Shown here in pieces: positions 23,741 through 33,300 of a DNA stretch of 64,000 bases. The notes under the pieces were generated by a model that saw nothing but the letters and a program-made list of their open reading frames with translations, was not told where the DNA came from and searched no databases. Made by a program: the position numbers and the translations under genes. This stretch comes from COMBO-56-21 sp963705355 (GTDB lineage: Archaea; Thermoplasmatota; Thermoplasmata; UBA10834), in assembly GCA_963705355.1 (NCBI GenBank), contig OY970070.1:1-64000 (forward strand), read 5' to 3'. Each line of letters begins with the position of its first letter. Position 1 is the first letter of the stretch.

Positions 23741-25156
23741 ATGATAGACGAGGATGCCGCAGATGCGGCGCTCAAAGCGGTCGATTCGAACGCAACTGTT
23801 CTGCTGGCCGAAGTCAGATTGGAGGAGAGAAACGTCAGGAGCCTGTCGGTGAAGTCCTCCGAGGTGAGCAGCGTGAACTCGCTTCGGGACTCTGGCATGA
23901 ACGTCAGGATCGTTCTGCCTTCCGGGATTGGTTTTGCCAGCAGCAATCGGATGTCGAAGGCCGAAGGAGCGAGGCTTGCTCATCTGGCACTCAAACTGGC
24001 GAAGAGCGGAAGGAGAGCTTCCCCGATAGCCTTGTCCGAGGAACATGCCATTCAGACAAGCTGGGAGGTGCCCCAAAAGCGCAGGCTCGTGGATCTCTCT
24101 ACTGAGGAGAAGCTGGGCTATCTCAGGGAGCTTGATCGCGCGGTTCTCAAGACGGGAGTGAAGGTGCGGGGTAGGTACTACGAGCTGAGAGACTACGAGA
24201 TCGAGGGCTTCTTCGCTAGTTCGGACAACTCCCGGATCTCTTCATTCCTGCCAAGAGTGGCGCTTGAAGGTTACAACATCGTGTCCTCCAGTGGCGAAGT
24301 GGCGCAGAGCGTAAGGCAGTGGGGCGCCACCGGCGGATGGGAGAAGGTTGAGGGATGGAACCTCGGGAAGGCTCTGCCTGCAGAAGTGCGGATGCTCAAG
24401 GAACAGCTCGATCACGGCAGGGCAGTCAAACCAGGCCCGCGCGATCTCGTCTGTGGATCTGAAGTCGCAGGCATCGCGGCACATGAATCGTGTGGCCACC
24501 CTATGGAGGCCGACAGGATACTAGGCAGAGAGATGTCGCAGGCCGGCAGATCCTTCATTTCGCCAGACATGATCGGCAAGAAGATCGGCTCTCGATATGC
24601 AACCGTAATCGACGATCCAACAGTCGCGGGGTCCTACGGTTACTACGCGTACGACCAGGAGGGGGTGAAGGCCAGACCCAGGTACCTCTACAAGGAGGGG
24701 CTGATAAACGAGTTCCTTCACAACCGCGAGACTGCTTCGAGGATGAATCAGAAGAGCAACGGATCTTCGCGGTCTGAGTCCTACCTGAAAGAGCCTATCG
24801 CGCGGATGGCGAACACCTTCGTGGCTCCTGGGGACTTCGAGGATGATGAGCTCGTTGGCTCCGTGAATGACGGTGTGCTGATGCGTTCGTTCACCGAATG
24901 GAACATCGATGACAAGAGATACAACCAGAAGTACGTCTCGAGGGAGGCCTATTTCATCAAGGACGGCGAAATCGCTGGCCCGGCCAAGAAGTGCACACTG
25001 GAGATAACCACGCCTGGCTTCTGGGGAGCGATCGATGCGGTTTCGAAGAAGGTCGGCTTTGAGGCGGCCGAATGCGGAAAGGGCGACCCCATGCAGGGCG
25101 CCGCGGTTTTCACGGGCGGTCCGATGCTGAGGCTCAGGGGTGTGATGCTGAAATGA
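23741..25156 (+). CDS. tldD: TldD metalloprotease subunit
   Basis: Catalytic half of the TldD/TldE protease, which in bacteria degrades CcdA antitoxin and matures microcin B17-type peptides; 471 residues. The zinc motif is AAHESCGHPMEADR, HExxxH at residues 248-253, intact. Other family blocks: RGRYYELRD, DDPTVAGSYGYYAYDQEGV and NRETASRMNQKSNGSSR. The ATG at 23741 was chosen because TTGAGGG lies 7 bases upstream; in-frame ATGs at 23735 and 23717 are alternatives. TATA-like ATTTAATATG lies at 23696-23705. The stop overlaps the tldE ATG. Confidence 0.93.
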   Translation: MIDEDAADAALKAVDSNATVLLAEVRLEERNVRSLSVKSSEVSSVNSLRDSGMNVRIVLPSGIGFASSNRMSKAEGARLAHLALKLAKSGRRASPIALSEEHAIQTSWEVPQKRRLVDLSTEEKLGYLRELDRAVLKTGVKVRGRYYELRDYEIEGFFASSDNSRISSFLPRVALEGYNIVSSSGEVAQSVRQWGATGGWEKVEGWNLGKALPAEVRMLKEQLDHGRAVKPGPRDLVCGSEVAGIAAHESCGHPMEADRILGREMSQAGRSFISPDMIGKKIGSRYATVIDDPTVAGSYGYYAYDQEGVKARPRYLYKEGLINEFLHNRETASRMNQKSNGSSRSESYLKEPIARMANTFVAPGDFEDDELVGSVNDGVLMRSFTEWNIDDKRYNQKYVSREAYFIKDGEIAGPAKKCTLEITTPGFWGAIDAVSKKVGFEAAECGKGDPMQGAAVFTGGPMLRLRGVMLK

Positions 25157-26499
25157 CCGAGCTCAAAGAGATGGCCGTTCATATGGTGGATTTGGCGAGG
25201 TCCGAGGGCGCCCGGGACGTCGTCGCCGAGGCCATCGACACCTTCATCCAACAGGTGCGCTTCTCCAACAGCCAGATAGACACCTCAAACGCCTGGAACG
25301 AGAAGCACCTCGTCCTTTTCGTTGCCGTTGGCAAGCGCGTCGTCTCATCCGATCTGAGGGAGCTGGATCATGCTGACACGCTTGCAAGGGAGCTTGTCGC
25401 CATGGCGAAGAGGGCGCCGGTGAGCGAGGGTTACGGTGGGATCGCGTCCGGCAGATTCAAGTACAAACCAGCAAAGATCGACAGGAGCATTGTCAATCTT
25501 AAGTCCCCATCCGGGCTAGCGCACGAGGCGATATCTGCCGCAGAGTCCGAGGGCGCCATCAATGTGGGTGGAACCCTTTTTGTGCGCCATGAGCGGATAG
25601 GCATCGCGTCGTCAGGGGGCGCGCTGGCTACGGATGAGATCGCGTCCGTCGACCTGTCCGTCAGGGCGTTCTCGCAGCCCGAGGCGTCGGGTCACGCGCT
25701 TTCGTGCACCCCACGGCTCTCCCGGCTGAGAGCGAAGGAGACGGGGGAGAGGGCCGGCCGTTTGGCTGTCAAGGCAAAGAGCTCGGTTCTCGGAGAGGAG
25801 GGGAGATTCGACTTCATCATGGAGCCCTTGTTCATCGGCGGCTTGGTCAATTCGACCTCCAGCATGATGAGTGCCCTTCGAGTCGAGGTCGACACGTCGA
25901 TGTACGCAAAGAAGATCGGCAAGCGCGTTGCATCTGAGGAGGTCACCTTCGTTGATGACCCTGTCTCCGACTCAACTTCGAGGCGCTCGTTCGACCACGA
26001 GGGTGTCCCGTGCCGGAAGAACGTCATGATCAAGGATGGCATTCTGAAGACGTATCTTCACAATACGTCAACTGCCAAAAGATACAGGACAAAGACGACT
26101 GCCAGTGCCGGCCCACTCATTCCCACGCCCTTCGCGATGACAGCCCAGCCGGTGCCCTTCCATCCTGTTGTGATGCCTGGCGATTGGAAAGTCGACGAGA
26201 TGATCGCGGAGACCAAGCGCGGTCTGTATGTGAACAACACATGGTACACGAGGTATCAGAACTACACAACCGGGGAGTTCTCCACGATACCGCGCGACGC
26301 CATCCTGCGGGTGCAGGACGGGGAGATCGTCGGTGCTGTGAAGAACATCAGGATAAGCGACAACATGATGAACTTGTGGAAGAGCGTCGATGCGCTGTCA
26401 AGGACTACCGAGGAGGTATACTGGTGGGACGAGGCCGCCCCGCCATCGACTTTGCCAACGGCCAGATTCAAACAGCTGAATGTGACAAGGTCGTCTTGA
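25153..26499 (+). CDS. pmbA: TldE/PmbA partner subunit
   Basis: Non-catalytic partner (448 residues) that forms the heterodimer with TldD. It has the PmbA/TldE pattern GEEGRFDFIMEP-like region followed by FVDDPVSDSTSRRSFDHEGVP and YLHNTSTAKRY, and lacks HExxxH, as expected. Starts at ATG 25153, overlapping the tldD stop (ATGA), so the pair is translationally coupled. No modified-peptide gene cluster is nearby, so a general peptide-degrading role is likely. Confidence 0.93.
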   Translation: MTELKEMAVHMVDLARSEGARDVVAEAIDTFIQQVRFSNSQIDTSNAWNEKHLVLFVAVGKRVVSSDLRELDHADTLARELVAMAKRAPVSEGYGGIASGRFKYKPAKIDRSIVNLKSPSGLAHEAISAAESEGAINVGGTLFVRHERIGIASSGGALATDEIASVDLSVRAFSQPEASGHALSCTPRLSRLRAKETGERAGRLAVKAKSSVLGEEGRFDFIMEPLFIGGLVNSTSSMMSALRVEVDTSMYAKKIGKRVASEEVTFVDDPVSDSTSRRSFDHEGVPCRKNVMIKDGILKTYLHNTSTAKRYRTKTTASAGPLIPTPFAMTAQPVPFHPVVMPGDWKVDEMIAETKRGLYVNNTWYTRYQNYTTGEFSTIPRDAILRVQDGEIVGAVKNIRISDNMMNLWKSVDALSRTTEEVYWWDEAAPPSTLPTARFKQLNVTRSS

Positions 26500-26516
26500 G
26501 GCTGCGAATAAAGCGA

Positions 26517-26918
26517 TCACGCAGATGGCGACTCGCTCGGCTTCAGAAGCGCCGCATTGACGACCCCGTCCTGCCCGCATCTGGATGTGATGATCGCTTC
26601 CCCGATCTCAGTCATGACCGTTGCTCCTTTGTTCATGATGTTCCTCTGAACATAGTTCGGGTTGGACGGATTGGACTTGACGGTCAGGATCTTCACTTTC
26701 TTGATGGCTTTGGTCTTCGGGTCGACGACGTTCGCGGTGTCGACCAAGAGCAAGCAAGCCTTGGTGTTGGCTCCCTTGACCCGATACATCTTGACCTTCC
26801 TTGCGCCGATATAGGTGAACTGCTTCTCCCTTCCGACCTCGAACCTTCTCTTCTTCCGTGCGAGTCGCAGCCTGCCGCCGGATGGTTTTCTCTTGGGTCT
26901 GCCCTGCCAAATGGCCAT
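26517..26918 (-). CDS. rps8e: Ribosomal protein S8e
   Basis: Small-subunit protein eS8, 133 residues. It starts MAIWQGRPKRKPSGGRLRLARKKRR and carries NPSNPNYVQRNIMNKGATV, both family signatures. It stands alone, with minus-strand TATA GTTTTAATAC at 26953-26962 lying inside the end of the upstream phosphoesterase gene, giving a leader of about 17 bases with GAGAGGC. Confidence 0.95.
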   Translation of the reverse strand: MAIWQGRPKRKPSGGRLRLARKKRRFEVGREKQFTYIGARKVKMYRVKGANTKACLLLVDTANVVDPKTKAIKKVKILTVKSNPSNPNYVQRNIMNKGATVMTEIGEAIITSRCGQDGVVNAALLKPSESPSA

Positions 26919-26955
26919 CGATAGCCTCTCGGGAGATGTGAAAGTGGGAGGTGTA

Positions 26956-27627
26956 TTAAAACGTTGTGGGTTTGTTTTTCTTCAGTTTGATCTCGTGGAA
27001 CCGGACGTCCACGATGTCGCTAACTCGGATGCTGGCATAGAACCCATTCTTTGCCGGCCCCGGGTTCACGAAGGTCGTGTCCATCGTGATGACCTTGCCC
27101 CTCGACTCATGCACGTGGCCCGAGATCGCCAGCACCGGTTTGAACTCGTTTGCCACTCTGAGGATCCCCTCTGAGCCCAGGTTGCGTCCCCCTCTGGCTG
27201 CGTCGTTCATCCCGTATGCCGGCGTGTGCGTCACCATGATGCCACCATGGGAGGCAATTGCTCTCAGTGATCTCTCGACGATGTCCTCTGCTATCTCGAA
27301 CGGCATGCCTGAGTCAGAAGGTAGTCCGCCTCCGAACCCGAAGAAGCTCCAATCATGAAGGTTGATTCTCATGTTGTGCACGCTCGCGTTCGCCTGCTCG
27401 AGCACAGCCACCGTGTCCGGAACATCGCAGTTGCCTGGAACGGCCAGCACCCTCTTCTCGATTCTCTTCAATAGAGAGCTGGCGAAGCTGGTCGAACCGA
27501 AGGTCGAGAAATCGCCGCAGATGACGACAGCATCGTAAGACTCCTCGGTCGAGGCAGCCACGATCATGTCCGCAGCCTCCATGCACCCGTGCAAGTCCGC
27601 GCAGACGAGGAGATTCAACTCTCTCAA
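26956..27627 (-). CDS. Metallophosphoesterase
   Basis: Calcineurin-fold phosphoesterase, 223 residues, third in the window. Motifs: VCADLHGCMEAAD, ICGDFS, VPGNCDVPD, VTHTPAYG and SGHVHESRG, then a closing FVNPGPAKNG. The GNCD block replaces the common GNHD, as seen in one archaeal subgroup. The start is TTG 27625-27627, preceded by GGTGAT, an exact match to the end of the anti-Shine-Dalgarno sequence. It follows the presenilin-type protease by 4 bases. Confidence 0.82.
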   Translation of the reverse strand: MRELNLLVCADLHGCMEAADMIVAASTEESYDAVVICGDFSTFGSTSFASSLLKRIEKRVLAVPGNCDVPDTVAVLEQANASVHNMRINLHDWSFFGFGGGLPSDSGMPFEIAEDIVERSLRAIASHGGIMVTHTPAYGMNDAARGGRNLGSEGILRVANEFKPVLAISGHVHESRGKVITMDTTFVNPGPAKNGFYASIRVSDIVDVRFHEIKLKKNKPTTF

Positions 27628-27631
27628 GCAA

Positions 27632-28558
27632 TCACCACGGAGGGGAGATGCCGAATGAGAGGCTCTCGTAGATGAGCAGGTAAGAGAGAAGATAGCCGAC
27701 TATCGCTCCTCCGTTCAGGAGCGGCAGGCCGGCCTGCGGCCTTCCCCTGAGGACGAAAGTCATGAGTATCGCGAAGCCAACCAGAGATCCCAGGAGCGTG
27801 CCCAAGGCGACCAACAGGCTCCCAGAGACGTCCCCGATCATCCTCTCGGGCAGGAAATTGAACGCGGAGGTCATGAGAACGCCGGGGATTATGACGTCTC
27901 CGAGCCCCATGAACATCGCCTCCCGTTCCTCCCCTTCCTCGAGCTGCTCCATGAGCGGCTTTTGTTTTAGGAATGAATATCCCCGTTTCTTCGGTATGAC
28001 CAGCAGGATCGGCAGCCTCATCCTCGTCACTCCGTCGGCAAGGGCGAGCATGTGTTTGGTGCCGTAGACAGAGATGGCGTCGTACACCGCCAGCGCAATG
28101 AGTAGGACCATTACGGGGAGAATGCTCAGAGACACCCCGAAGATGCCAATGACGCCTATTGCCATCACGACTCCGGCCGCGTCGATCACGTACCATTCTG
28201 GTTTTTTGATCAGGTAGTAGGTGAATATGCCAGCCACGACTATCGCAGCGGGGAGGGAGACGATGCCTCCGACGAACTTGGCGATGATGAGCAGGAACAC
28301 GAAGAATATCGTGTACGCGACAGCGCCCAGGAAGATTATCCGCACTATGTTTTCCTTATGTTTTCTTATTATGTACAATACGGCAAGTGTGAACAGAAGC
28401 ACAGCGATGATGTAGTAGATCGGTATCAACGGATCGTTGGGGTTTTCGAAGACGCGCATCTCCTTCCCGATGAACGCCCAGGCCAGCACCATCGCGCCAA
28501 GTTGGGACACAGCGAAAACCAAGCCCATGAATATGGTGGACCTTACCGACGCATCCAT
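27632..28558 (-). CDS. Presenilin-family intramembrane aspartyl protease
   Basis: Archaeal homologue of presenilin/signal peptide peptidase (A22 family), 308 residues, with about nine hydrophobic segments. The two catalytic aspartates are present: Asp160 in VYDAISVYGT and Asp221 in MGLGDVIIPG (the GxGD motif). The third active-site element (PAL in presenilin) is represented by GLPLLNGG. It is expected to cleave transmembrane helices, possibly signal peptide remnants. It is cotranscribed with the phosphoesterase that follows. Confidence 0.87.
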   Translation of the reverse strand: MDASVRSTIFMGLVFAVSQLGAMVLAWAFIGKEMRVFENPNDPLIPIYYIIAVLLFTLAVLYIIRKHKENIVRIIFLGAVAYTIFFVFLLIIAKFVGGIVSLPAAIVVAGIFTYYLIKKPEWYVIDAAGVVMAIGVIGIFGVSLSILPVMVLLIALAVYDAISVYGTKHMLALADGVTRMRLPILLVIPKKRGYSFLKQKPLMEQLEEGEEREAMFMGLGDVIIPGVLMTSAFNFLPERMIGDVSGSLLVALGTLLGSLVGFAILMTFVLRGRPQAGLPLLNGGAIVGYLLSYLLIYESLSFGISPPW

Positions 28559-28648
28559 TGTCCAGGGCTATTCAGAAGTGCTTTAGAAATACTTTGTGCA
28601 AGGTCCCGTCGGATAAATTCCTTATAGCTCTAGACATGTGCCACACCT

Positions 28649-29551
28649 GTGGCAGAACTGGATATGCTCCGGGTTGACGTTTTCACCGACGAGCTCTTCA
28701 TGGGCAATCCAGCGAGCGTCGTGCTCGATGCAGACGGTCTCGACGAGATGCAGATGCTGAGGATCGCTTCGGAAGCGGGCCTTCCGGCAACTGCCTTTGT
28801 TCTGAGATCTAGGAGAGCGGACGTTCGTCTGCGTTACTTCAGCCCATACGGCGAAGACCCATTGTCCGGCCACGCCACGATCGGCGCACTGTGGTGCCTT
28901 GCGGAGAGGGGGGCATTCGGAAACAAATCCAGCGGGAGGCACAGAGTTGAGACTGCGATCGGCGTACTTCCGTTCTCCGTAGAAGGAGATGCCGATGGAT
29001 TGAGGAGAGTCTGGATGACTCAGCAGAGGCCCATGTTCGCGCGCGAAGGCGATGTGAAGGAAGTTGCCAGCGCCCTGGGAGTGGGTGTGGACTCGCTATT
29101 CCACGACAGATTCCCTGTCAGCAGGGCTTCAACGGGTTTGCCGTGTCTCCTGGTTCCAGTCAGATCCCTCGATGCGATTGAGCGACTCGAGCCAAAGAGA
29201 GAGGAGATACTCTCTCTCTCAAAGGAGCTGGACATCGCCTGCATCGAGGTCTACACTTGGGGGGTCTTGGACAAGAATTCCACGGTCCACGCAAGATGTT
29301 TCTTGCCATCTCCTGGAGTTGCTGAGGACCCGGCCTCTGGCATGGCCGCTGGCGCGCTGGGGGCATATCTAGTCGAGAACGAGTTCATTCCGAAGGAGAA
29401 GTTCGGGGAGATCGTGGTCGAACAGGGCCATTGGGTCGGCAGACCCTCGAAGATACATGTGAGGGTGGAGAAACAGCGCAACGCCATCCGGAAGGTTGAG
29501 GTCGGCGGCTCTGCCCGCGTTTCATTCAGGGCCAGGCTCATCGTCCCTTGA
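28649..29551 (+). CDS. PhzF-family isomerase-like protein
   Basis: A 300-residue protein of the PhzF/diaminopimelate-epimerase fold. Both halves are visible: LRVDVFTDELFMGNPASVVL and GLPATAFVLRS at the front, SPYGEDPLSGHATIGALW in the middle, EDPASGMAAGALGAYL near the end. In characterised PhzF members a glutamate sits in SETAF; here Ala47 occupies that place (PATAF), so the usual catalytic acid appears absent. Substrate unknown. Start GTG 28649, about 25 bases after TTATAG near 28623, suggests a leaderless transcript. Confidence 0.85.
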   Translation: MAELDMLRVDVFTDELFMGNPASVVLDADGLDEMQMLRIASEAGLPATAFVLRSRRADVRLRYFSPYGEDPLSGHATIGALWCLAERGAFGNKSSGRHRVETAIGVLPFSVEGDADGLRRVWMTQQRPMFAREGDVKEVASALGVGVDSLFHDRFPVSRASTGLPCLLVPVRSLDAIERLEPKREEILSLSKELDIACIEVYTWGVLDKNSTVHARCFLPSPGVAEDPASGMAAGALGAYLVENEFIPKEKFGEIVVEQGHWVGRPSKIHVRVEKQRNAIRKVEVGGSARVSFRARLIVP

Positions 29552-29557
29552 TGAGGA

Positions 29558-30184
29558 TCAGCTGACACGGACGCCGAAGGCCACGGTCCCGGAGACCTTT
29601 TCGATATTGACCTTGACCTGCGAACCCTTCGCTGTTCCAGGGACATAGATGATGAAGTTGCCTTTGCGCGCGATGCCGTCCCCCTTCTTCCCGACATCCT
29701 CGATCATGAGGTCGTAGGTCTGCCCGGCCTCGATCTCCTTCGCCTCCCGAGCCTTGACCTGCTTCTTCACATGCACGGGTCTGTGCGCACCGCAGGTCTC
29801 GCAGACCAGGATCAGGATTCGCCCGTCCTTCACGATCTTCGTGTCCGGCCTGTTACATTCGGAGCACAGCACATACTCGTCGACGTAGCTCGTGATTCTA
29901 TCTGCGGCCTGCGCCGTCGCGACCTTCCCTTTGAAGACGGCCCTTCTGCCCTCGAGGGTGCCAGCCGTTCCCAGCTCTCGCAGCAGATATCCGAGAAGAT
30001 GGTCAGGCTCCCTCCTAAGGGCGTCGACAATATCCCCGAAGTTCCTTATGACTGTGGTCTTGCCCTCGATCATCACGTCAGGCTCCGGGACCTGGAATCT
30101 GTCGTGCGATTCGAGCGTATGAGGCAGCTTCTTCTTCGCTCTTTCAAGAAGTGACTCATAGTCGAAGGTGTCTTGGGCGGCCAT
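29558..30184 (-). CDS. Translation initiation factor aIF2 beta with TRAM domain
   Basis: Beta subunit of the aIF2 trimer that brings initiator tRNA to the ribosome; 208 residues against about 140 for the core. The core runs to about residue 143: TTVIRNFGDIVDALRR, then the zinc ribbon CSECNRPDTK..CETCGAHRPV. The C-terminal 60 residues form a TRAM RNA-binding domain (EAGQTYDLMIEDVGKKGDGIAR, FIIYVPGT). This fusion is known in several euryarchaea. Minus-strand TATA GGTTTAACT at 30208-30216 is about 28 bases from the ATG. Confidence 0.93.
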   Translation of the reverse strand: MAAQDTFDYESLLERAKKKLPHTLESHDRFQVPEPDVMIEGKTTVIRNFGDIVDALRREPDHLLGYLLRELGTAGTLEGRRAVFKGKVATAQAADRITSYVDEYVLCSECNRPDTKIVKDGRILILVCETCGAHRPVHVKKQVKAREAKEIEAGQTYDLMIEDVGKKGDGIARKGNFIIYVPGTAKGSQVKVNIEKVSGTVAFGVRVS

Positions 30185-30308
30185 CGCGGTTTCATAGTGG
30201 ATGGCCTAGTTAAACCTATTGCAGGAGTCTTTGGAAAGCCTCTCCACGTGCTTCGATGCTCCAAGTCATCGAGGCCCCAACACTTCTCGACACATTTATG
30301 AATGAGTC

Positions 30309-33300
30309 ATGGCAATCACAATCCGAAAGAGCAACGTTGGCATGTCAAATACGGCGAAATCGAAGACTCCTCGAGAAGGCGATGCTAGCGCCGCCGTTCC
30401 AGAGGCGATTCTAAGCAGATTCTCGGCGTTCGACATCCTCTCAGACGGTGTCTCCGCTGTGGACAAGGACCTCAACGTCATATATCTCAACAGAGCCCTG
30501 AAGTCGCGTTATGGGGATCTTGCCGGCAAGAAATGCCATGAGACGCCTCTTGGTTCCGAGGAGATCTGCCGCTTCTGCCCGATCAAGTCGGATTGGGATT
30601 TCGACAAGGGGCCATGTGTGAAGCGGGTCGTGGACGAGGACGGGGCGATTCTTGAGGTGACGATTACAAAGATGCTCGACTCCGCGACAAGAGAACCATA
30701 TTGGATTTCCGTCGCTCGGGACATTACCGCGAGCGTCAAGACTGAGAGCCGGCTGGCAGTCCTCGCATCTTCTCTGGACCAGATGTCAGAACCAGTCTGC
30801 GTTTCCGACGCTGAGGGCAATATCATGTACGTCAACAAGGCGTACGTCGCTCTCACCGGGTATGATGAGAAGAGTGTGGCTGGCCTCAGCATCACAGAGA
30901 CATCGAAATCCGGGGCATCAGCCGGAACGATGCAGACGGTCATGAAAGTAGCAGCTGCGAAAGGCTGGAACGGCGAAATGACTGGCCTGAGACGGGACAG
31001 CACCAGATACTACACGAACGTCGAGGCCAAGCCTATAAGGGACGAAGCCGGCCAGGTCATCGGCGTGGTCGGAATACTGCGGGACGTCACACGCCAGAAG
31101 ACCGAGAAAATCGAGATTGAAAAGTACACATCCGAGCTTGAAGCGAAGATGGAAGCCAGGACGACCGAACTCGCGAAGAGAGTCAGCCAGCTCACGACCA
31201 TCAACAAGATCAGCCGCGTTGTCACGTCGATACTCGATTTGGACGAACTGATGAACGACTTCGTGAAAGCCATTGCGCAAGGCTTCGGATACAAACACGT
31301 CTCAATGATGATGATGGACAAGGAGCGCAGCGACCTCTTCTTCAAAGCTGGTTATGGATGGAACATGGATTCCGTTCCCAAGGACATGCGCATGAAGTTG
31401 AAAGAGGGAATCACAGGCCACGCTGCATACTTCGGAGAGACGCTTGTGAGCGGGGATATCGAGACGGACCCTCGCTACGTGAGAAAAGAACTGATCGGGA
31501 CGAAATCTGAGCTCGCCGTGCCAGTCACTTTCAGGGGAGAGATCCTCGGCGTCCTGGATGTTCAGAGCGAGCTGAAGGACGCATTCACCAGGAACGACGT
31601 CAGCACGATCGAGATGTTGGCGGATATGCTGGCAACGTCCATCACGAACGCAAGGGTCTACACCGAATCAAAGGAGCGCGAGGTAGCCTTGTCCGTGCTT
31701 GACAGGATAAGCAAACAGATCTCGTATAGGCTTGAACCGAAGGTCATCCTCGATCAGGTCGCCAGGGATGCAGCCGCACTCCTGAAGGCGGAGAAGGCAG
31801 CTGTTGGTCTCGTCGTAAGCGAGCCGTCCGGCGACCTCTCCTTCGTCGCTTCGTACAAACTCAACAAGGATCTCCTTGAATCCAGAGAATCCCAGTCGAA
31901 CCTCGGGGTCTCTGGCAGAGCCCTCAAGTCTCTCAAGACAGAAGTCGTCAACGACTATCTTTCAGACCCGGCCGCGATCGAGGAGGATGCCGAGATGTTC
32001 GGTATCAGGTCGATGATGAGTGCTCCGCTGCTGATCGAAGGCCGCGGGATCGGTGTTATCAATGTATACAACAAGCTTGGCGGGAGGCCGTTCACGAAGA
32101 GCGATATGCTATTCCTGTCCTCACTAGCTGATCATGCAGCGATCGCATTGGAGAACGCGAACCTGTTGTCTTCGCTGAACCAGAGAGTGCACTCCCAGCT
32201 CGCTCTCCTCGAGACGGCGCTCACTATGCAGAGGCAAATCGACACAAGCAGCGTGTACGACCTGGTCGCCGATAAACTCCGTGATGTTGTCTGGTGCGAC
32301 GGGATAACGTTCTACAAACTGAACCATGAGAAGATGACGTTGCAGCCAACGATGTCAAGAGGACCATACGCCGAAGAAATCATGGCTGAGGAGTTCTCGA
32401 TTGAGTCAGGAATAACGGGGTTTGTGGCGAAGACTGGAAAGGCAGAATTGGTGAACGATACCCTTAACGACCCGCGGGCCGCCCAGGTCGCAGGCACCCC
32501 GGTCCAGGAAGAGGCCATGATGGCTATCCCTCTCCGGGGAAAGGACAAAGTCATCGGCGTTCTGACGTTGTACAGGGATGGCAAGGAACGATTCTCAGCC
32601 GATGAGTTCGAGGTTGCGCAGCTGTTTGCGAGCCAGGCGTCCGTCGCCGTCGAGAACTCAGAGCTGTACAGGACCAGGGAGATGTTGCTGACGGACAGCA
32701 GGAGAAAGGTCGAACAGATGGCCAAAGTCCTTGACCTCACTGGCTCGGTGATGTACATGGACGATCTGGACCGGCTCCTGCAGCGTGTGGCCGATACGGT
32801 CGTCCAATCATTCGGATTCAGGAGGGCATCGGTCAGGACCTACGATTCTGACCGCGATGTGTTCGTCATAAGAAGCCTCTGCGGCTTCCCGAACTGGGTG
32901 AAGGTGGGAGACGAGAGAGCGGGACAGCAAGAACTCGAGGACTTCGTTGATGAGAACAAGATCGGGCCGACCAGCTACTACGTCCCATTCGAGAAGCAGC
33001 CCTACGGGATCGATGCGTTTGAGTTCCTTGCACACCCTGAGCTTGCGGACCGACCGAGGGCTGGCCCAGATGCTTGGCACGAGAGAGATCTCCTCATGAT
33101 TGCCATCAAGAACAGGAGCGGCCAGCTCTCTGGATACCTTCTCGTGGACGAGCCGAACGACTTGAAGGTCCCTTCGCGGGAGCAGCTGGAGACGCTGGAG
33201 ATACTCGGCGGGATAACCTCTATCGCTCTTGAGAACGCGAAGGTGTACGGACGGCAGGTCGTGGCTGCGAACGAGATCGCCCTGTTGAACGACCTGATGA

